A DNA stretch of 64,000 nucleotides. It comes from Burkholderia puraquae. GTDB lineage: Bacteria; Pseudomonadota; Gammaproteobacteria; Burkholderiales; Burkholderiaceae. The notes below the pieces were generated by a model that saw only the letters and a program-made list of their open reading frames with translations, was not told where the DNA came from and did no database searches. The translations under genes and the position numbers were made by a program. Shown here in pieces: positions 1 to 8,332 of the stretch. Location: assembly GCF_002099195.1 (NCBI RefSeq), contig NZ_NBYX01000004.1, forward strand, positions 124,064-188,063. Direction: 5' to 3'. Position 1 is the stretch's first letter. Every line of letters starts with the position of its first letter.

Positions 1-581
1 TGCCAGTGCGTGAGATAGCGCGACGCGAGTTGCGGGTTGTTCCACACCACGACCACATTCTCCGAATTGCGGCTGGCCGCCGACGCGCTGTAGTTGAACG
101 AGCCCGTTTCGATGTGCTCGGCGTCGATCACGAGGTACTTGTCGTGATGGATCGCATAGGCGTCGATCGTGCGCGTCGGGATACCGGCGTTGACGAGCAG
201 GTTCAACGCCTGCTTGCTGCTCTTTGCGCGATTGCCCTTGTCGTCGACGACTACCGCGACGTTCACGCCGCGTCGCTTGGCGGCGAGCAGGGCGCGCGTG
301 ACGGGCGGCGACGTGAACGAATAGGCGGCGACGCGGATCGAGCTGCGCGCGGCGCCGATCGCTTTGAGCACGAGCGCCTCGGCACCGCCGTCGGGCGAAA
401 ACGCCGATTCGACGACCTGTGTCGCGGGCGCTTCGTGGGTGGGGGCCGGCAGCCATCGCGACACGAAGTCGATCGCCTGCTGGAGCAGCGATTCACTTTG
501 CGTCTTGCCGAAGGCGGCGAACGGTGTGGCGAGCAGGGAGGCGGCGAGACAGGCAGCGGCGAGGCGATTGCGCGACAACAT
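1..581 (-). CDS. Phospholipase D-like (HKD) family protein, C-terminus cut by window edge
   Basis: About 193 codons are visible from an ATG at 581, and the frame is still open at base 1. Residues 1-25 are a signal peptide (basic start, Ala/Leu core), so the protein is probably exported. One HKD active-site motif is present: His146, Lys148 and Asp153 in HHDKYLVID, followed by GSFN at 160-163 and a SEN motif near 173. Single-HKD proteins of this size are like the Nuc endonuclease, which dimerises to form the active site. The substrate, nucleic acid or phospholipid, cannot be told from the sequence. Family membership is firm; the missing end should be short, since such proteins are about 200 residues. 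Confidence 0.85.
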   Translation of the reverse strand, partial: MLSRNRLAAACLAASLLATPFAAFGKTQSESLLQQAIDFVSRWLPAPTHEAPATQVVESAFSPDGGAEALVLKAIGAARSSIRVAAYSFTSPPVTRALLAAKRRGVNVAVVVDDKGNRAKSSKQALNLLVNAGIPTRTIDAYAIHHDKYLVIDAEHIETGSFNYSASAASRNSENVVVVWNNPQLASRYLTHW

Positions 582-916
582 CTTGGACAGCGAACAATTT
601 CGAGACAGCGGGCCGTGAGTGTAACGCAGACGTGGCAGCCCGGTCACGTGCGGATACGACGGGATGCCGCATCGAGATGACCGGCGATAGGGGAAGCGGT
701 GACGCAAGGTTGCGTCGAGCGGGATCCGTGTGCGCGATCGGGTTGATTGGCGGATGAGGGGATTGCGGCGCGCGAATGCTTATGCGGTGGGCGCGATAGC
801 GGCGTGCAAGCCATGCGCGAGCGCAGCCGAGCTGGCTCGATGCGCGGCCCGCGACAGCAGCGCGAACGCAACGAACGATCCGTGTGATGGGTCCGCGTTC
901 ATGTGTGCGCGATGCG
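582..916. other. Intergenic region with no gene seen
   Basis: These 335 bases lie between the start of the phospholipase D-like gene and the end of the HxlR gene, both on the minus strand. Open frames here are GC-rich overlaps without family-like sequence or convincing ribosome sites. The stretch must hold the promoter of the phospholipase D-like gene, but I see no strong -35/-10 pair and no clear terminator for the HxlR gene. Confidence 0.5.
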
Positions 917-1405
917 TCAATCCTCGGCCGCAGGCGCTCCGGCTGCCTCGGCGGCGATCCATCCGGGGCCGCGCTCCGGCTGCACGTCGCGTGCGTCGAG
1001 CGGCTCGCCGCACGCCGAGCATACGGTGACCGCATGCATCAGATGGCCGCAGGTACGGTGACGCAACTGTACCGGCGGCCCCTGGCCGTCGTCTTTCCAG
1101 CGGTCTCCCCATGCCGTCAGTGCGAGCAGGGTCGGGTAGAGGTCCAGGCCTTTGTCCGTCAACCGGTATTCGAAACGCGGCGGGCGCTCCTGATACGCAC
1201 GCTTGGCCAACACGCCTTCGTCGACGAGCCGCGCGAGCCGCTCGGCCAGCACGTGGCGCGTGAGGCCAAGCTGGGTCTGGAACGCGTCGAAACGGCGGCA
1301 GCCGAGGAACGCGTTGCGCAGGATCAGCATGGTCCAGCGATCGCCGAGCACGGCGAGCGTGCGCGCGACCGAACAGTTCAGCGTGCCGATGTCATCCCAT
1401 TTCAT
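917..1405 (-). CDS. HxlR family transcriptional regulator
   Basis: This 162-residue protein is a winged-helix regulator of the HxlR type. The N-terminal part (residues 10-100) carries the family pattern: a cysteine at position 11 (NCSVARTLAVLGDRWTMLIL), FDAFQTQLGLTRHVLAERL in the recognition region, and the RFEYRLTDKG wing. Beyond the usual domain there is a C-terminal segment with a Cys-x3-His and a Cys-x2-Cys pair that could bind zinc. It is transcribed divergently from the thioesterase at 1575. Its minus-strand promoter has a perfect TATAAT (1447-1452) sitting inside an inverted repeat that is also present at the thioesterase promoter, suggesting autoregulation plus control of the neighbour. 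Confidence 0.88.
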   Translation of the reverse strand: MKWDDIGTLNCSVARTLAVLGDRWTMLILRNAFLGCRRFDAFQTQLGLTRHVLAERLARLVDEGVLAKRAYQERPPRFEYRLTDKGLDLYPTLLALTAWGDRWKDDGQGPPVQLRHRTCGHLMHAVTVCSACGEPLDARDVQPERGPGWIAAEAAGAPAAED

Positions 1406-1437
1406 CGTCGAGTCTCTTGCGGCGGTTCAGCGAAATT

Positions 1438-1460
1438 GTGGGTTCGATTATAGAACCCAC
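1438..1460. promoter_or_regulatory. Inverted repeat operator 1 over the hxlR-type promoter
   Basis: GTGGGTTC (1438-1445) and GAACCCAC (1453-1460) are perfect complements separated by seven bases. The spacer, read on the minus strand, contains TATAAT (1447-1452), the likely -10 of the HxlR gene. The core GTTC-N7-GAAC recurs at 1519-1533. Confidence 0.7.
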
Positions 1461-1486
1461 CTTCGGTTGCAACGCGCCGGGCTGCG

Positions 1487-1516
1487 TTGACAACGGCCGC
1501 CATCGTTGTCAATAAT
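1487..1516 (+). promoter_or_regulatory. Predicted sigma-70 promoter of the thioesterase gene
   Basis: TTGACA (1487-1492) and AATAAT (1511-1516) are 18 bases apart. Transcription should start near 1523, inside the second operator, giving a leader of about 50 nt before the ATG at 1575. Confidence 0.6.
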
Positions 1517-1517
1517 G

Positions 1518-1534
1518 AGTTCCAATTTGGAACT
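1518..1534. promoter_or_regulatory. Inverted repeat operator 2 at the thioesterase transcription start
   Basis: AGTTCCAA and TTGGAACT are perfect complements around one central base. The core GTTC-N7-GAAC (1519-1533) has the same half sites and spacing as operator 1, with centres 77 bp apart. Its position over the predicted start site fits repression. Confidence 0.7.
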
Positions 1535-1574
1535 TACTCGCGCGGCGACGCGCTTTCAACCCGGAGACAACCCG

Positions 1575-2012
1575 ATGAACCCGCTTTCCCTGTCTGGTCT
1601 CGATCTGCTGCGCGCAGCGGTATCGGGCGACGCGCCGCTCGCGTCGATTTCCGAGACGATCCCGATGCGTCCGCTCGATGTCGAGCTCGGGTACGTGAAG
1701 TTTTCGGCGCGGGCGGACGGCCGGCACCTGAATCCGCTCGGCGGCGTGCACGGCGGGTTCGCCGCGACGGTGCTCGATTCGGTCACGGGGTGCGCGGTGC
1801 ATTCGATGCTTGATGCGGGCGTCGGCTATGGCACGGTCGACCTGCATGTGAAGATGCTGCGGCCCGTGCCGCGCGACGTCGACCTGGTTGCGGAAGGGCG
1901 CGTGATTCACCTGTCGCGTTCACTGGGCGTTGCCGAGGGCACGCTGAAGACGCCGGACGACAAGATCGTCGCGCATGCGTCGGCGACCTGTTTCATCCAG
2001 CGGCCGCAGTAA
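1575..2012 (+). CDS. PaaI/YbgC-like hotdog thioesterase
   Basis: This 145-residue protein belongs to the acyl-CoA thioesterase hotdog families. The signature NPLGGVHGGFAATVLDSVTG is the usual HGG(F/A)-x-D active-site region of PaaI-type enzymes, with a long helix and strands following (VDLHVKMLRPV). It probably hydrolyses an aromatic or short acyl-CoA thioester in the cytoplasm; the substrate is not evident. I chose the ATG at 1575, which has GGAGA upstream and lies after the predicted transcription start; an in-frame TTG at 1506 would lie upstream of it. The divergent HxlR gene and shared operators point to control by that regulator. Confidence 0.85.
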   Translation: MNPLSLSGLDLLRAAVSGDAPLASISETIPMRPLDVELGYVKFSARADGRHLNPLGGVHGGFAATVLDSVTGCAVHSMLDAGVGYGTVDLHVKMLRPVPRDVDLVAEGRVIHLSRSLGVAEGTLKTPDDKIVAHASATCFIQRPQ

Positions 2013-2138
2013 CGGCGGGCGGCAACACCATCGCCGTGCCGGCGCCGAAGGCCGCCTGTAAGCATACGCGGCGCCCGTCTGAAGCGGTCGCTTCAATGTG
2101 ATAGCGTTTCTGCTTTCCACTGACGCGACAGGAACAGC

Positions 2139-3191
2139 ATGGAATACCGCACACTCGGCGATTCGGGCATCGAGGTCAGCCTGATCGGCCTCGGCACGAT
2201 GACGTGGGGCGAGCAGAATTCGGAGCGCGATGCGCACGAGCAGATCGACTACGCGATCGGCCAGGGCGTGACGCTGATCGATGCCGCGGAGATGTATCCG
2301 GTGCCGCCGAAGCCCGACACGCAGGGGCGCACCGAGCAGTACATCGGCACCTGGCTCGCGCAGCATCGCGCGCAGCGTGAGCGTATCGTGCTCGCGACGA
2401 AGATCGCGGGGCCGGCGCGGCAGCCGCACAATCCGCGCCATATTCGCGGTGAAGGCAACCAGTTCGACCGCAAGAACCTGACCGAAGCGCTCGACGGCAG
2501 CCTCAAGCGCCTGCAGACCGACTACGTCGATCTCTACCAGTTGCACTGGCCCGACCGCAGCACGACGACATTCGGCCGTCCCGCCTATCCGTGGGTCGAC
2601 GACACCTATACGGTGCCGATCGAGGAAACCCTCGGCGTGCTCGCTGAATTCGTGAAGGCCGGCAAGGTGCGGGCGATCGGCGTGTCGAACGAAACGCCGT
2701 GGGGCGTCGCGCAGTTCCTGCGCGCAGCCGAGAAGCTCGGGCTGCCGCGCATCGCGAGTATCCAGAATCCGTACAGCCTGCTGAACCGCACGTTCGAGAA
2801 CGGGCTGTCGGAATTCACGCATCGTGACGGCGTCGGCCTGCTCGCATATTCGCCGCTCGCATTTGGCTGGCTGTCCGGCAAGTACGAGAACGGCGCGCGT
2901 CCGGCCGGCGCACGCATTACGTTGTTCGAGCGCTTCCAGCGTTACAGCAAGCCGCAGGCCGTCGAGGCGACGTCGCGCTATGTCGCGCTCGCACGGCGTC
3001 ACGGGCTGTCGCCCGCGCAGCTCGCGCTGGCGTTCGTCAACAGCCGGCCGTTCGTGCGCAGCAACCTGGTCGGTGCGACGTCGCTCGAGCAGTTGAAGGA
3101 GAACATCGGCAGCATCGACGTGAAGCTGTCCGACGAGATCCTCGCCGAGATCGACGCGCTGCACGAACTGCAGCCGAACCCGGCGCCCTGA
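2139..3191 (+). CDS. tas: NADP(H)-dependent aldo/keto reductase, Tas family
   Basis: This 350-residue TIM-barrel oxidoreductase matches E. coli Tas closely along its length, including EYRTLGDSGIEVS at the start, GLGTMTWGEQNSE, AAEMYPVPPKPDTQG, and GVSNETPWGVAQF in the second half. The catalytic tetrad is in place: Asp in LIDAAEMY, Tyr of the same motif, Lys in ATKIAG and His in YQLHWPDR. The cytoplasmic enzyme reduces carbonyl compounds; the natural substrate of Tas is not settled. It stands alone, 126 bases behind the thioesterase and convergent with the MHS transporter gene. Confidence 0.9.
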   Translation: MEYRTLGDSGIEVSLIGLGTMTWGEQNSERDAHEQIDYAIGQGVTLIDAAEMYPVPPKPDTQGRTEQYIGTWLAQHRAQRERIVLATKIAGPARQPHNPRHIRGEGNQFDRKNLTEALDGSLKRLQTDYVDLYQLHWPDRSTTTFGRPAYPWVDDTYTVPIEETLGVLAEFVKAGKVRAIGVSNETPWGVAQFLRAAEKLGLPRIASIQNPYSLLNRTFENGLSEFTHRDGVGLLAYSPLAFGWLSGKYENGARPAGARITLFERFQRYSKPQAVEATSRYVALARRHGLSPAQLALAFVNSRPFVRSNLVGATSLEQLKENIGSIDVKLSDEILAEIDALHELQPNPAP

Positions 3192-3220
3192 CCTGAACAA
3201 GCGGCGCACGGCCCGTGCGG

Positions 3221-3260
3221 CAGCGATGCCGAGACGGACCGCACCGGCGGCGCATCGCTG
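3221..3260. terminator. Possible convergent terminator
   Basis: CAGCGATGC (3221-3229) and GCATCGCTG (3252-3260) are perfect complements with a 22-base loop, between the convergent aldo/keto reductase and MHS transporter genes. The T-rich tail on the plus strand is weak. Confidence 0.3.
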
Positions 3261-3276
3261 CGCCGTCGTTTCTCCG

Positions 3277-4563
3277 TTATCGCATCTTGAGCCGTGTGCG
3301 CGCGACGAACAGCGCGGCGAGGCTCAGCAGCGCGCAGCCCATCAGATAGAGCGCCGGCGACAGTCGGTTGCCGGTCGCGCTGATCAGCCAGGTGATGACG
3401 AACGGCGCGAAGCCGCCGAACAGCGTGACCCCCGTGTTGTAGCTGACCGCGAGCCCCGTTGCGCGCGTCTGCGACGGGAACAGCTCGGCCATCAGCGCCG
3501 GCAGTGCGCCGCAGTACATCGCCTTCAGCGCACCGATCCAGACCAGTGCGGCAAGCATCGTCGCGAACGATGCGTGGCGCGTGAGCCACGCGAACGTCGG
3601 GTACACGGTGACGAGCATCAGGACAGCCGCGACCGCCATCATGCGGATCCGCCCGGTGCGATCGGACAGGTGGCCGACGACCGGCGTGACGAGCGTCAGT
3701 ACGAAGCCCGTCGCGAGCGTGGCCGCGAAGCCCGTCGACGCAGGCAGCCCGAGCTGCTTGATCGCGTAAGTCGGCATGTACAGGATCATGTAGTTGATCG
3801 CGGTCGAAATCACGAGCGCGCCGATCGACAGCAGCACCCGCAACTTCTGATCCGCGAACAGTTCGCGCACGGGCGCTTCCGAGCGTGCCTGCGTCTTGAA
3901 CTCGACGCCTTCGTCGACGTAACGGCGGATGTACAGCCCGACCGGGCCGATCGCGAGCCCGAACAGGAACGGCACGCGCCAGCCCCAGCTTTCGAGTTGC
4001 GCGGTCGTCAGCGTGGATGTCAGCAGCGCGCCGAAGCCCGATGCGAGCAGCGTCGCGAGGCCCTGGCTCGCGAACTGCCAGCTCGACATGAAGCCGCGCC
4101 GCTGCGGTGCGTGTTCGACGAGGAACGCGGTCGAGCTCGCGAATTCGCCGCCGGCGGAAAAGCCCTGCATCAGCCGCGACAGCATGATCCCGAGCGGCGC
4201 GAGAATGCCGATCGATGCGTAGGTCGGCATCAGCGCGATCAGCAGCGTACCGGCCATCATCATCGCGATCGACAGCAGCAGCGATGCCTTGCGGCCCGCG
4301 CGATCTGCGTATGCGCCGAGCACGAAGCCGCCGATCGGCCGGATCAGGTAGGACAGCCCGAACGTGCCGAGCGTGAGCATCAGCGACGTCGCTTCGCTCG
4401 TGGCGGGGAAGAACAGCTTGGCGATCGTCACCGCGAAGAAGCCGTAGACGATCAGGTCGAACCATTCGAGTGCGTTGCCGATCGACGCCGCGAAGATGAT
4501 GCGCCGGATCTTCGCGGCGCTGGGGCGGGCGGCTTCCTGCGAGGTCAGGGTGGTCGTATTCAT
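3277..4563 (-). CDS. MFS transporter, metabolite:H+ symporter (MHS) family
   Basis: This 428-residue inner-membrane protein has twelve predicted transmembrane segments. The N-terminus shows GNALEWFDLIVYGFFA and the RPIGG motif after helix 2, both marks of the MHS group (citrate, shikimate, alpha-ketoglutarate symporters). The motif DRAGRKASLL in loop 2-3 and SDRTGRIRMM in loop 8-9 are the MFS signature repeats. It lies 35 bases downstream of the M20 peptidase on the same strand, so the two are probably one transcript. Import of the peptidase substrate or of a related organic acid is a reasonable guess. I chose the ATG at 4563, where homology begins shortly after. Confidence 0.88.
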   Translation of the reverse strand: MNTTTLTSQEAARPSAAKIRRIIFAASIGNALEWFDLIVYGFFAVTIAKLFFPATSEATSLMLTLGTFGLSYLIRPIGGFVLGAYADRAGRKASLLLSIAMMMAGTLLIALMPTYASIGILAPLGIMLSRLMQGFSAGGEFASSTAFLVEHAPQRRGFMSSWQFASQGLATLLASGFGALLTSTLTTAQLESWGWRVPFLFGLAIGPVGLYIRRYVDEGVEFKTQARSEAPVRELFADQKLRVLLSIGALVISTAINYMILYMPTYAIKQLGLPASTGFAATLATGFVLTLVTPVVGHLSDRTGRIRMMAVAAVLMLVTVYPTFAWLTRHASFATMLAALVWIGALKAMYCGALPALMAELFPSQTRATGLAVSYNTGVTLFGGFAPFVITWLISATGNRLSPALYLMGCALLSLAALFVARTRLKMR

Positions 4564-4598
4564 CGTGTGTGCAGGTCCCGTGAAAGGGGCGAAGCGCG

Positions 4599-6020
4599 TT
4601 ACAGGGCGGCGCCGGCCGCGGCGGGTGCCGCGCGGCGAACGGTCGGTGCGTCGTCGCCGAGATCCCAGAAGAGGCCGGCCATCATCTGCAGCCCCTCGCT
4701 GACGACGCTCGCGAGCAGGTGCTCGTCGGGTGCGTGCTGCGAGCACGCCGGGTACGAGTGCGGCACCCACAGCGTCGGCAGCCCGAGCGTGTCGGCGAAT
4801 ACTTCGTTCGGCAGCGTGCCGCCGAGATTCGGCAGGATCGCGGGCTTCTTGCCGGTGGTCCGGGCCAGCGACGCGACGGCCCAGCGGACCCACGGATCGT
4901 CCGGCGGCACGCGCGTCGCCGGTGCGCCGCGCTCGACGTCGATCTCGATGTCGGCAAAGCCGTGCGCATCGAGGTGCGTGCGCAGATGCGCATGCAGCGC
5001 TTCCCAGTCGGTGCCGACGACGAAGCGCAACTGGCAGTGCGCATACGCGGCGGGTGGGATCGCATTGACGGGATGCTCGGGATTGCCGGCCTTGAACGCG
5101 AGGATCTCGAACGTGTTCCAGCCGAATACGCGCTCGGCCGCGGTGAGGCCGGGCTCGCCCCAGTCGGCGTCGAGCGCCGGATCGCCGGGGCCGCCGCCGA
5201 CAGAGAGATCGGCGAGCGCATCGCGCACGGCGGCCGGGATCGGCGGCGGACGCAGCCCTGCGACGCGAATCGCGCCGCGCGCGTCGACGAGGCTCGCGAG
5301 CGCATGCGCGAGCACGATCGCCGGATTGCGCAGCAGCCCGCCCCAGTTGCCGGAGTGATGCGCGCCGTCGCGGGCGCGCAGGCTCAGCTTGAAATTGACC
5401 GAGCCGCGCGAGCCGAGGAATACCGTGGGGCGTGCGGCGGCGATGCGCGGGCCGTCGGACGCGATCAGCACGTCGGCCGCGAGTGCGTCGCGCTCCTGGC
5501 GGCACAGTGCGTCGAGGCCCGGTGACCCCGTTTCCTCACCCATTTCGATCAGCAGCTTCGCGTTGAAGCCGAGCCGGCCGCCGCGCGCGTCGAGCACGCT
5601 GGCGAGCGCGGCCAGGTTGATCGTGTGCTGGCCCTTGTTGTCGGCGCTGCCGCGGCCGTACCAGCGGTCGCCGTCGGCGGTCAGGGTCCACGGCGACAGC
5701 GGCGCGCGCCACTGTGCGTCGTAGCCGCGCACGACGTCGCCGTGGCCGTAGATCAGCACGGTCGGCAGCGCATCGTCTTCGTGGCGCGATGCGAGCAGGA
5801 ACGGGCCGCCGCCGTCGACAGGATTGTCGACGATCCGCGACGTGAAGCCGAGGCGCGCAGCCTCGGGCGCGATCTCGTCGGTCAGGTAGGCGCGCAGCGC
5901 GGCACCGCTGCCGCTTTCCTGGCTTTCGGTGCGCAGGCCGACGCGGCGGCTCAGGGTCGTGAAGAACGCACCGGATTCGAACTGGTTCAGCGCGTGCTGG
6001 ATGGCGGCGGTACGGCTCAA
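4599..6020 (-). CDS. M20 family metallopeptidase / amidohydrolase
   Basis: This 473-residue protein is a dinuclear zinc hydrolase of the M20 family (dipeptidases, deacylases). Metal and catalytic residues are visible in order: His93 and Asp95 in IYGHGDVV, Asp in GRGSADNKGQ, the Glu-Glu pair in EMGEETGSPG, Asp in IASDGPR, and His in VPHSYPACSQ near the C-terminus. A dimerisation domain occupies roughly residues 210-330. The start is a TTG at 6020 with AGGAG seven bases upstream; no ATG fits better. It heads an apparent operon with the MHS transporter and is divergent from the LysR gene, its probable regulator. Confidence 0.85.
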   Translation of the reverse strand: MSRTAAIQHALNQFESGAFFTTLSRRVGLRTESQESGSGAALRAYLTDEIAPEAARLGFTSRIVDNPVDGGGPFLLASRHEDDALPTVLIYGHGDVVRGYDAQWRAPLSPWTLTADGDRWYGRGSADNKGQHTINLAALASVLDARGGRLGFNAKLLIEMGEETGSPGLDALCRQERDALAADVLIASDGPRIAAARPTVFLGSRGSVNFKLSLRARDGAHHSGNWGGLLRNPAIVLAHALASLVDARGAIRVAGLRPPPIPAAVRDALADLSVGGGPGDPALDADWGEPGLTAAERVFGWNTFEILAFKAGNPEHPVNAIPPAAYAHCQLRFVVGTDWEALHAHLRTHLDAHGFADIEIDVERGAPATRVPPDDPWVRWAVASLARTTGKKPAILPNLGGTLPNEVFADTLGLPTLWVPHSYPACSQHAPDEHLLASVVSEGLQMMAGLFWDLGDDAPTVRRAAPAAAGAAL

Positions 6021-6085
6021 GTCGTGTCTCCTGTGTCGGGTTCGCTGCACGCGGCGGATCGGGCGTGCAGCGTGAAGTGCGATCG

Positions 6086-6128
6086 ATTCTAGAAAGCCGT
6101 TTTTTTTGTCACAATGATCGAATTTCGA
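6086..6128 (-). promoter_or_regulatory. Predicted promoter of the M20-MHS operon with upstream LysR-type site
   Basis: On the minus strand TTGTGA (6109-6114) and TAGAAT (6086-6091) are 17 bases apart. Just upstream lies the 11-base inverted repeat TCGAATTTCGA (6118-6128), centred about 44 bases before the predicted start, where LysR activators usually bind. Confidence 0.5.
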
Positions 6129-6186
6129 ACCTTTCTTTGCCGAAAAGGCAAAGCAGCGCGGCCGGCAGCCGGGCGGAGACAGAACG

Positions 6187-7140
6187 ATGGCGGCTTTCCT
6201 GCATGGCCTGGCGTTGCGGTATTTCGTCGAAGTGGCGCGCACCGGCTCGATCAGCGACGCGTCCGCGCGGCTGCACGTGGCGGTGTCGGCGATCAGCCGC
6301 CAGATCGCGAAACTCGAGAGCGAGCTCGGCGCACCGCTGTTCGAGCGCCGGCCGCGCGGGATGGCGCTGTCGGAGGCCGGCGAGCGGCTCCTGGCGTTCG
6401 CGCAGCGCAGCCTGCTGGAGGCCGAGCACGTGATGAAGGACATCGGCGGCCTCGACGCGCTGCACGGCAGCCTACTGAAGATCGCGTGCTCGGAAGGGTT
6501 CGCGATCGACTTCCTGCCCGGTACGCTCGCGCGCTTCAAGGCGCGCCATCCGGGGGTCGATTTCTCCGTGTGGGTGGTGTCGCCGGCGGATGCGACGCGG
6601 CGCGTGCGCGACGGCGATGTGGACATCGCATTGAGCTTCAGCCTCGCGCCGGAGAAGGGCGTGCGCGTCGAGCATACCGAGCGCGCGCCGATCTTCGCGC
6701 TGGTGCGGCACGACCATCCGCTCGCGACGTGCGACGCGGTGTCGCTTGCCGATGTCGCGCGTCACCCGCACGTGCTGCCCGAGGCCGGCACGACGGTGCG
6801 CCAGCTGATCGACATCGCGTGCGCGCTCGACGGGCTGCTGCTCGACCCCGAACTGACGAGCAACAACACGGCGGCGATGTACGGCTACGCGCGGTGCACG
6901 GGCGCGGTGATGTTCACGGGGCTGCTGTCGGTGCGCGACCGCTGCGCCGCGGACGGCTTCGTCGTCGTGCCCGTGACGAACCCGCAGCTGCGCGAACGCA
7001 GCATCCAGGTGCAGACGATGGCGGGGCGCGATCTGCCTGCGTCGGTTCGCGCGTTCCGCGACCACCTGATCGATGCGATGCAGGCCGCATCGGCGCCGCC
7101 GGCTGCCGCGCGCGGCCCGAGACGCCGGCCCGTGAGATAA
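6187..7140 (+). CDS. LysR family transcriptional regulator
   Basis: This 317-residue protein has the N-terminal helix-turn-helix of LysR regulators (FVEVARTGSISDASARL, ISRQIAKLESELGAPLFER) and a periplasmic-binding-like effector domain from about residue 90. It is transcribed away from the M20 peptidase gene across a 166-base gap. That arrangement, plus the inverted repeat at 6118-6128, points to control of the M20-MHS operon. The inducer is unknown; a peptide or acyl amino acid would fit the neighbours but is inference. Confidence 0.88.
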   Translation: MAAFLHGLALRYFVEVARTGSISDASARLHVAVSAISRQIAKLESELGAPLFERRPRGMALSEAGERLLAFAQRSLLEAEHVMKDIGGLDALHGSLLKIACSEGFAIDFLPGTLARFKARHPGVDFSVWVVSPADATRRVRDGDVDIALSFSLAPEKGVRVEHTERAPIFALVRHDHPLATCDAVSLADVARHPHVLPEAGTTVRQLIDIACALDGLLLDPELTSNNTAAMYGYARCTGAVMFTGLLSVRDRCAADGFVVVPVTNPQLRERSIQVQTMAGRDLPASVRAFRDHLIDAMQAASAPPAAARGPRRRPVR

Positions 7141-7204
7141 TCGTCAATCCGCCTTCCTTGCCCATGCGGCTCATCGAGCCGCATCGCCCCTGTTCGACGC
7201 CAAA

Positions 7205-8332
7205 TTGAAGAACCTGATTGTCACCCTCGATCGCGCCGGCGAGTTCGACGAGATCATCGACGTGCGCACGCCGCTCGAGTTCGCCGAGGATCATATTCCC
7301 GGCGCACTGAACGCGCCCGTGCTCAGTAACGAGGAACGCGTGCTCGTCGGCACGATGTACCGTCAGGTATCGCCGTACGAGGCGACGCGCGTCGGCGCGG
7401 CGATCGTCGCGCGCAACATCGCACGCCATCTCGACACGACGTTCGCCAACCGGCCGCGCAACTGGCGGCCGCTGATCTACTGCTGGCGCGGCGGCAAGCG
7501 CTCGGGCTCGATGACGACCTGGTTCAACCTGATCGGCTGGAAGGCGCGCCAGCTCGACGGCGGCTACAAGGCGTACCGCCAGTCGGTGTGCGCGACGCTC
7601 GACTCGCTGCCGACGCGCTTTCGCTACATCGCGCTCGTCGGCCATACGGGCTGCGGCAAGACGCGCCTGCTGAACGCACTGCGCGACGTGGGCGCGCAGA
7701 CGCTCGATCTCGAAGCGCTCGCGTGCCATCGCGGTTCGCTGCTCGGCGCGCTGCCGGGCAAGCCGCAGCCGGCGCAGAAAGGGTTCGATTCGGGGCTCGT
7801 CGAAGCACTTGGATGTTTCGACCCCGCATGGCCGGTGTTCGTCGAATCGGAAAGCCGCAGGATCGGGCTCGTGCAGTTGCCGATCGCGTTGATCGAAGCG
7901 TTTCACGCAGGGCCGTGGGTGCATGTCGACGCGGCGCACGACGAGCGCATCGCGTTCCTCCTCGACGATTACGCGCACCTGTTCGACGAACCGGACGCGT
8001 TCAAGGCGCAGCTCCATCGGCTGATCGGCCTGCATAGCCGCGAACAGGTGACGCACTGGAAGGCGCTGATCGACGCGAACGCACGCGCCGAACTGTTCAC
8101 CGAGCTGATCGACAAGCATTACGATCCGGCCTACGCACGGACCTACCGCGCGGCATACAACAAGCCGAACCGGGCGCTGACGTTCACGTTCCGGCCCAAC
8201 GCGGCCGACGGGCGCGATCAGGCGCGCACGCTGCTGGGCCAGCTCGCGCAGGCCGGGCTACCCGCATCGGCCGCGTTTGCTGCAGGCGCGACATTCGAAA
8301 CCGATCAAAACCAATCGACGACCACACGATGA
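7205..8332 (+). CDS. mnmH: tRNA 2-selenouridine synthase
   Basis: MnmH (SelU, YbbB) replaces sulfur by selenium at the wobble 2-thiouridine of tRNAs for Lys, Glu and Gln, using selenophosphate. The 375-residue protein has the rhodanese domain (residues 1-130) with catalytic Cys93 in YCWRGGKRSG, and then a P-loop domain with GHTGCGKT at 146-153, both diagnostic. The start appears to be a TTG at 7205, as no ATG or GTG precedes the conserved VTLDRAGEF region. The reading frame ends in an ATGA overlap with the next gene, so the permease is translationally coupled. No selD or selA is in the window. Confidence 0.92.
   Translation: MKNLIVTLDRAGEFDEIIDVRTPLEFAEDHIPGALNAPVLSNEERVLVGTMYRQVSPYEATRVGAAIVARNIARHLDTTFANRPRNWRPLIYCWRGGKRSGSMTTWFNLIGWKARQLDGGYKAYRQSVCATLDSLPTRFRYIALVGHTGCGKTRLLNALRDVGAQTLDLEALACHRGSLLGALPGKPQPAQKGFDSGLVEALGCFDPAWPVFVESESRRIGLVQLPIALIEAFHAGPWVHVDAAHDERIAFLLDDYAHLFDEPDAFKAQLHRLIGLHSREQVTHWKALIDANARAELFTELIDKHYDPAYARTYRAAYNKPNRALTFTFRPNAADGRDQARTLLGQLAQAGLPASAAFAAGATFETDQNQSTTTR

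Noticed and set aside
1506..1574. Upstream TTG start of the thioesterase gene
   Set aside because: It lies before the predicted transcription start and runs through the operator; the ATG at 1575 has a better ribosome site.
3226..5358. A 710-codon plus-strand frame across the MHS transporter and M20 peptidase genes
   Set aside because: It is antisense to two genes with complete family motifs and has a low-complexity Arg/Asp/Glu composition.
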